Source: an uncultured Bacteroides sp. (lineage in GTDB: Bacteria; Bacteroidota; Bacteroidia; Bacteroidales; Bacteroidaceae). From it: 28,970 bases of DNA. Of this stretch, positions 24,472-28,970 are shown one piece after another. Below the pieces are notes generated by a model. It ran no database searches. It was not told where the DNA came from and saw nothing but the letters and a program-made list of their open reading frames with translations. The number at the start of each line of letters is the position of its first letter. Position 1 is the first letter of the stretch. The position numbers were made by a program, and so were the translations under genes. The stretch is taken from contig UQTJ01000036.1 in NCBI GenBank assembly GCA_900544075.1, forward strand, positions 1-28,970, read 5' to 3'.

Positions 24472-26946
24472 ATGAGATTGCATGCATACATAATTTTCAT
24501 GTTTATTATACTCCCTAATATAAAAGCCCAATATAGAGGAATTGTTTTTTTTGATAAAAATTATAATAATAAATACGATATTGGAGACGAAAGTTTAGAT
24601 GGATGTTTAGTTACAAATGGATTTGATATAGTAAAAACAGATAGTGAGGGTTTTTTCCAGTTAGATTATAACGAGAAGTCCAGATTTGTATATTTAACTC
24701 TACCTTCAGGATTTTATGCAGAAAAACAGTTTTATAGAGAAATAGATGAACATGTCGATTTCTATGAATTCCCCTTGTTGAAGTTAGAAAAATTAGGTGT
24801 ATCTAATAAAAAACATAAATTTGTTCATTTGTCTGATACAGAGATCTCTAATATTGAGGGGAACAGGTATTGGGTAGATGGATTGAAGGAATTTTGTTCG
24901 AATAATGATATTTCTTTTATTGTCCATACTGGAGATATCTGTTATGAAAATGGGTTACGTGCTCATATACAATTAATGAATACTGCAAACATGGAAGTAC
25001 CAGTATACTATACTTTGGGAAATCATGATCTGGTAAAGGGGGAATATGGCGAAAAACTATATGAAGACTTGTACGGCCCTGTATATTATTCTTTTGAGGT
25101 TGGCAATGTACATTATATAGTATTACCAATGTTGTATGGTGATTATTCTACTCGTTTTACAACATTTGATGTCTATAATTGGTTTATAAATGATTTATCT
25201 TCAGTAGAATTAGGACACCCGATAATTATATTTTGTCATGATCTTTTGTTAGATGAAAATAAAGTGTTACATTTCGATGATAAGTATTCTGTTGATTTAG
25301 GTAGCTTTAATTTAAAATCATGGGTATATGGTCATTGGCATATGAATGATGTCAAGGATATTAAAACTACTTATTGTATTTGTACTTCTTCATCTTATAG
25401 TGGAGGTATAGACCATTCTTTGTCAGCATTCAGGGTTTTTAATATAGATAATTTATCTGGTGAATTATATACATATTTACAATATCCATTTATTAATAAG
25501 ATGCTTAAGATAAATTCATTGTATAATGAACGCATTTCTATTATTAATGGGAATAAATTACCGATAATTGTTAATGCTTATAATTCTTCATCGTCAATAA
25601 AATCTATAAATTATAGAATAATCAACAAAAGAGGGCATACGTTATATTCAAGAAAATTAAATAAAAAAACTAATTTCACTTGGAGTGATGAATGTGTATT
25701 AGCTAATGATTATTTAAATATGAAATTGTCTCTGGAGATTACTGCTAAGTGTTCAAATGATGAAGTATTAACTACAATGGAAGAATTTATTGCAGACAGG
25801 TCATCTGATAACATTAAGATTGGAAGTGATTGTTCAAATTTCTTGTATAACTCAGAACATTCTGGAACAAATGATTCTAAGATTGCTCCTCCTCTGAAAC
25901 TTAATTGGGTAAAAAATCTTGGACAAAATATATACATGTGTATGCCTCTTTCAGAAGATGGCAGTATTGTTATTGGAACAGGCAATGATGATTTTATAAG
26001 CAAAGGTCAAATTGTATGTATAGATTCCAAATCAGGGAATGTTAATTGGACTTATAAGACAAATGGAGCAGTTGTCAATAATATGACAATATCAAATGGC
26101 TGTGTAATAGCTCAAGATACAAAAGGATATGCGTATTGTATTGAGGTGGCAACTGGAGATATGAAATGGAACAAATCTTTAGGATGGAATGTAATTCCTT
26201 CGTTAAAAGAGGGAGTAGTTTCATTAGAAGGTACTGTGTATTTGGGAAGTGGAAAATGTTTATATGCTTTAAATGCCACGACAGGTGATGTGATGTGGAG
26301 GAATAATGAGTGGAATATGAGTCAAGGATGTGTAACAACTCTAACTACAAATGGAGATATCTTGATAGGAGGGGCTCATTGGGGCTCGTTGTATGCAAAT
26401 GACGCAAAAACAGGTTGCCTAGTATGGAAAAATGAAGAAAAAGGTTTAAAACTCAGGTCTTCTACTCCTGTAATAATTAAAGATACAGTTTATACATTAT
26501 CTGATAAATCATTATATAAAATTAATGTTAATACTGGTGAGATTTTATTGAGAAAAGAATTAGAGTATAATGTTGATGTCGCTTCTACTCCTTTATTTTT
26601 GTCTGATGTTATAATATTTGGAACTGTAGGTAATGGGGTTGTAGCATTGGATGCTAATACATTAGAGGAAAAATGGACTTTTAAAACAGGTAAATCTTTA
26701 ATATATTCTGCACCTTATAGTTGTAGTCCTGATTGTACTGTTGAAGCAAGTCCGATATTATCATCTAATACGATTTATATTTCAGCATCCGATGGATGTC
26801 TTTATGCTTTGGATGTAAGGAGTGGAAGAATGATATGGAAACATTTTAGTGGTTCACCGCGATTTTCAACTGTTTTAGTGACAGGGAATACGTTGTATTC
26901 TACTGATTTTGCAGGTAATGTTTATTGTTTTAGTAGTATTAATTAA
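24472..26946 (+). CDS. Metallophosphoesterase fused to a PQQ-type beta-propeller
   Basis: 824 residues from the ATG at 24472. The upstream in-frame TTG (24454) is a poorer start, because the signal peptide MRLHAYIIFMFIILPNIKA begins at the ATG. After it come a MetallophosN-like Ig domain (about 20-105) and a calcineurin-like phosphoesterase domain (about 114-330). Metal-site motifs: D122-T-E124, G-D155, G-N184-H185-D186, H256 and G-H288-W-H290. The first motif is normally D-x-H, so E124 is a substitution. After an Ig-like linker (about 345-460) come six to seven PQQ/BamB-type propeller repeats (about 465-824), each with a W-containing turn such as GNVNWTYKTNG and GRMIWKHFSG. Presumably a periplasmic phosphomonoesterase or phosphodiesterase acting on the PUL substrate; target unknown. 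Very AT-rich. Confidence 0.85.
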   Translation: MRLHAYIIFMFIILPNIKAQYRGIVFFDKNYNNKYDIGDESLDGCLVTNGFDIVKTDSEGFFQLDYNEKSRFVYLTLPSGFYAEKQFYREIDEHVDFYEFPLLKLEKLGVSNKKHKFVHLSDTEISNIEGNRYWVDGLKEFCSNNDISFIVHTGDICYENGLRAHIQLMNTANMEVPVYYTLGNHDLVKGEYGEKLYEDLYGPVYYSFEVGNVHYIVLPMLYGDYSTRFTTFDVYNWFINDLSSVELGHPIIIFCHDLLLDENKVLHFDDKYSVDLGSFNLKSWVYGHWHMNDVKDIKTTYCICTSSSYSGGIDHSLSAFRVFNIDNLSGELYTYLQYPFINKMLKINSLYNERISIINGNKLPIIVNAYNSSSSIKSINYRIINKRGHTLYSRKLNKKTNFTWSDECVLANDYLNMKLSLEITAKCSNDEVLTTMEEFIADRSSDNIKIGSDCSNFLYNSEHSGTNDSKIAPPLKLNWVKNLGQNIYMCMPLSEDGSIVIGTGNDDFISKGQIVCIDSKSGNVNWTYKTNGAVVNNMTISNGCVIAQDTKGYAYCIEVATGDMKWNKSLGWNVIPSLKEGVVSLEGTVYLGSGKCLYALNATTGDVMWRNNEWNMSQGCVTTLTTNGDILIGGAHWGSLYANDAKTGCLVWKNEEKGLKLRSSTPVIIKDTVYTLSDKSLYKINVNTGEILLRKELEYNVDVASTPLFLSDVIIFGTVGNGVVALDANTLEEKWTFKTGKSLIYSAPYSCSPDCTVEASPILSSNTIYISASDGCLYALDVRSGRMIWKHFSGSPRFSTVLVTGNTLYSTDFAGNVYCFSSIN

Positions 26947-26966
26947 TCTAATAATTAGTTGAGATT

Positions 26967-28763
26967 ATGTGGAAATTATCATATAAAAAAATAGTGTGTA
27001 TTATAATTGTTTTAATATGCTTTTGTAGTTCTATTTTTTCTCAAAAATTAAGCAGCGAATATCCTCTAAATAATTATGATGAACTGACAATACAATCTTT
27101 CAAAATAGATTCTAAAAAGTGGGAAAATGCTAAATTAATGTCTTATGGTTTAGAATGGGGTAGTATAGATGTTCGTTATTCTAAGCATGATTTGCCAAAT
27201 TTGAAAGGCAAAAGAAATAAACTTACAGGATGGAGAGGAGAACGAATAAGTGCCCAGGCTATACTATATACTAAAATTAATCTTGAAAATGTAGTAGTTA
27301 ATACTAGTAATCTAAGAAATAATCATAATATTATATCAAAAAATAAAATTAATAGCCATTTTGTGAGATATGTTATGGCTGATGAATTTAAGAGTGGTGA
27401 TAAAGGTGGTTGTGCAGCAAGGGAAGATAAAACTGAATGGGATTCGTTGTTGGTAGCAGACGTATTGGATATTGTAGATAGAATTGATGTAAAGGCATAT
27501 TCTGTTCAGCCTGTCTGGTTTACTATAGATATACCAGAAGATATACCGCATGGAAAATATACCGGTACTGTAACTGTAAGCGGAAGTAATTTCAAGCAGA
27601 TGAATTTGTCTATTGATGTTGAAGTAATAGATAGAACTTTAAAGAAACCATCAGAATGGGATTTCTGTCTTGACTTATGGCAGAATCCATATTCAGTTGC
27701 CCGTTATTATCAGGTTCCTTTATGGAGTATAGAGCATTTCGATGCAATGCGTCCTTTAATGAAAATGTTGGCAAATGCAGGGCAGAAGTTTATAACAGCA
27801 AGCATTATGCATAAACCATGGAATGGGCAGACTGAGGATCATTATGACAGTATGGTTACTAAAGTGAAAAAGATAGATGGAACATGGGAATATAAATATT
27901 CTGTATTCGACAGATGGGTGGAATTTATGCTTAATGATGTAGGTATAGATGGAATGATATCGTGTTATACATTAATACCTTGGAATTTATCTTTTGATTA
28001 TTATGATGAGGCTACCAACCGAATGCAATTTATAAAAGCTGGTCCAACCGATTCAGAATATTCAGAATATTGGATCCCATTTTTGAAAGATTTTGCCGCT
28101 CATCTGCGTGAAAAAGGTTGGTTTGAAAGGACTATGATTTCAATGGACGAAAGAGCGTTGGATGATATGATTAAGGCTATAGAAATAATTAAGATAGCAG
28201 ATCCTAATTTTAAAATAAGTCTTGCAGGTAATTATCATGGTGAAATAGAAAATGATTTGTTTTATTTAACTATCCCATATGGGAACGAATTCCCTATAGA
28301 TATAAAGAATAAAAGGGATGAAAATAGTATGATTAGTTCTGTTTATACATGTTGTGTGGAGCAATTCCCTAATATGTTTACTTTCTCTCCTTCTTACGAA
28401 TCTGCATGGACTGCAATTTATTCTTTAGCAAATGGCTTTGATGGATATTTAAGATGGGCAGTAAATAGTTGGCCTATAGATCCATTACGTGATTCACGAT
28501 TCAGAACTTGGGCTGCAGGTGATACATATTCAATCTATCCTGGTCCAAGAAGCAGTATACGTTTCGAACGTTTGATAGAAGGAATACAAGCTTGTGAGAA
28601 AATTAAATACTTAAAGGAATTATTCATACAAAATGGCAATAATAGAAAAATGACAGAATTGAATAATCTGTTGAACCGATTTACACAAGAAGGGCTGAAA
28701 GAATCAGGAAATACTCCAGATAAGGTTTTAAATGATTTATATGTTTTCTTGAATAGTAAATGA
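26967..28763 (+). CDS. GH123-like glycosidase (DUF4091 domain protein)
   Basis: 598 residues with a Sec-type signal peptide (about 1-25, ending IFSQ). An N-terminal beta-sandwich (about 40-225) ends in a segment like FTIDIPEDIPHGKYTGTVTVSG. A TIM-barrel region (about 230-510) opens with FCLDLWQNPYSVARYYQVPLWS. It contains MISMDERALDD with the adjacent D394-E395 pair, the arrangement used by GH123 enzymes for substrate-assisted catalysis. The C-terminal DUF4091-like part has WPIDPLRDSRF, YPGP and RFERLIEGIQACEKIKYL. Characterised GH123 enzymes are exo-beta-N-acetylgalactosaminidases acting on glycosphingolipid-type glycans, so beta-GalNAc (or another HexNAc) is the likely substrate. It starts 20 bases after the phosphoesterase and is the last gene of the locus. 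Only a weak 6-bp hairpin (28759-28773) follows. Confidence 0.8.
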   Translation: MWKLSYKKIVCIIIVLICFCSSIFSQKLSSEYPLNNYDELTIQSFKIDSKKWENAKLMSYGLEWGSIDVRYSKHDLPNLKGKRNKLTGWRGERISAQAILYTKINLENVVVNTSNLRNNHNIISKNKINSHFVRYVMADEFKSGDKGGCAAREDKTEWDSLLVADVLDIVDRIDVKAYSVQPVWFTIDIPEDIPHGKYTGTVTVSGSNFKQMNLSIDVEVIDRTLKKPSEWDFCLDLWQNPYSVARYYQVPLWSIEHFDAMRPLMKMLANAGQKFITASIMHKPWNGQTEDHYDSMVTKVKKIDGTWEYKYSVFDRWVEFMLNDVGIDGMISCYTLIPWNLSFDYYDEATNRMQFIKAGPTDSEYSEYWIPFLKDFAAHLREKGWFERTMISMDERALDDMIKAIEIIKIADPNFKISLAGNYHGEIENDLFYLTIPYGNEFPIDIKNKRDENSMISSVYTCCVEQFPNMFTFSPSYESAWTAIYSLANGFDGYLRWAVNSWPIDPLRDSRFRTWAAGDTYSIYPGPRSSIRFERLIEGIQACEKIKYLKELFIQNGNNRKMTELNNLLNRFTQEGLKESGNTPDKVLNDLYVFLNSK

Positions 28764-28893
28764 TTTTATCATTGAAATGGTTGTTTTTATTTATGAGTCT
28801 CTTTTAAAAAGTTCATTTTTTCAATCCTCCCCTCCTCAAAGGTATCTGTACAATGTTAATTTCTATTAAAAATAACCATCCAAAATTGGCGTA

Positions 28894-28924
28894 TTGACTA
28901 GCATGTTTCTTTCTCATACCTTCG
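28894..28924 (+). promoter_or_regulatory. Promoter of the gene at the right edge
   Basis: TTG at 28894-28896 and TACCTTCG at 28917-28924 (one mismatch to TAnnTTTG) are 20 bases apart and lie 25 bases before an ATG. This marks the end of the PUL transcript unit and the start of an independent gene. The remaining bases of 28764-28893 contain nothing I can assign. Confidence 0.6.
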
Positions 28925-28949
28925 TGCTAAACTTAAAACTCGAAAGATT

Positions 28950-28970
28950 ATGTTTAGCGAAAAAGATTTT
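28950..28970 (+). CDS. Start of an unidentified gene, cut by the window edge
   Basis: An ATG at 28950 opens a frame for seven residues (MFSEKDF) to the end of the window. A promoter-like element upstream and a purine stretch (CGAAAG) before the ATG support a real start. Seven residues are too few to assign a family; the opening reminds me of DUF4301-type Bacteroidota proteins, but this is only a guess. Confidence 0.5.

Noticed and set aside
28777..28879. Imperfect inverted repeat (28777-28791 with 28865-28879) as a mobile-element end
   Set aside because: Arms are AT-rich and 73 bases apart, with nothing between them and no target duplication.

Overview
The window reads as chromosomal DNA of a gut-type Bacteroidota (order Bacteroidales, Bacteroides/Phocaeicola/Prevotella-like). 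The reasons are the promoter style (TAnnTTTG -7 boxes such as TATCTTTG and TACCTTTG), weak or absent Shine-Dalgarno sites, a leuS-yitT-rdgB gene order, a SusC/SusD pair with a divergent ECF sigma/FecR pair, and lipoproteins with acidic residues just after the lipobox cysteine. I cannot name the species from sequence reading alone.

Left part (1-11,600) is mostly housekeeping. A strong terminator of an unseen upstream gene is followed by a tight operon of leucyl-tRNA synthetase, a YitT-family membrane protein and the RdgB/HAM1 nucleotide-pool cleaner. A near-perfect 20-bp hairpin ends that operon and also the convergent RNase R gene. Next come a lone RhuM-family DNA-binding-type gene with a degenerate phospholipase-D-like C-terminus (reverse strand), a divergently transcribed pair of a short-chain epimerase/reductase and a DusB-type tRNA dihydrouridine synthase, and a U32-family protein probably used in tRNA U34 hydroxylation. 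Between dusB and the U32 gene lies an unusual array of four 10-bp palindromes at an exact 22-bp period.

Right part (11,600-28,763) is a complete polysaccharide utilization locus. FecR-type anti-sigma and ECF sigma genes face left. Facing right are SusC with an N-terminal STN signalling domain, SusD, a lipoprotein phosphodiester glycosidase (NAGPA-like), and a lipoprotein with BACON-like domains plus a parallel beta-helix. After an internal terminator-like hairpin come a GH3 glycosidase, a metallophosphoesterase fused to a PQQ-type beta-propeller, and a GH123-like/DUF4091 hydrolase. The last two genes are visibly more AT-rich than the housekeeping genes. A separate promoter and the first seven codons of another gene end the window.

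How the locus may work (inference): substrate binding by SusC/SusD is signalled through the STN domain to FecR, freeing the ECF sigma factor to transcribe the susC operon. Surface lipoproteins bind and trim the glycan, SusCD imports it, and the exported GH3, phosphoesterase and GH123-like enzymes finish it. Two predicted enzymes for phosphodiesters beside a predicted beta-N-acetylhexosaminidase point to a phosphodiester-containing, amino-sugar-bearing glycan (for example a teichoic-acid-like or capsular polymer, or a phosphorylated host glycan) rather than a plain plant polysaccharide. This is the most interesting biological hypothesis in the window. The palindrome array at 9,992-10,067 is the most striking unexplained DNA structure.
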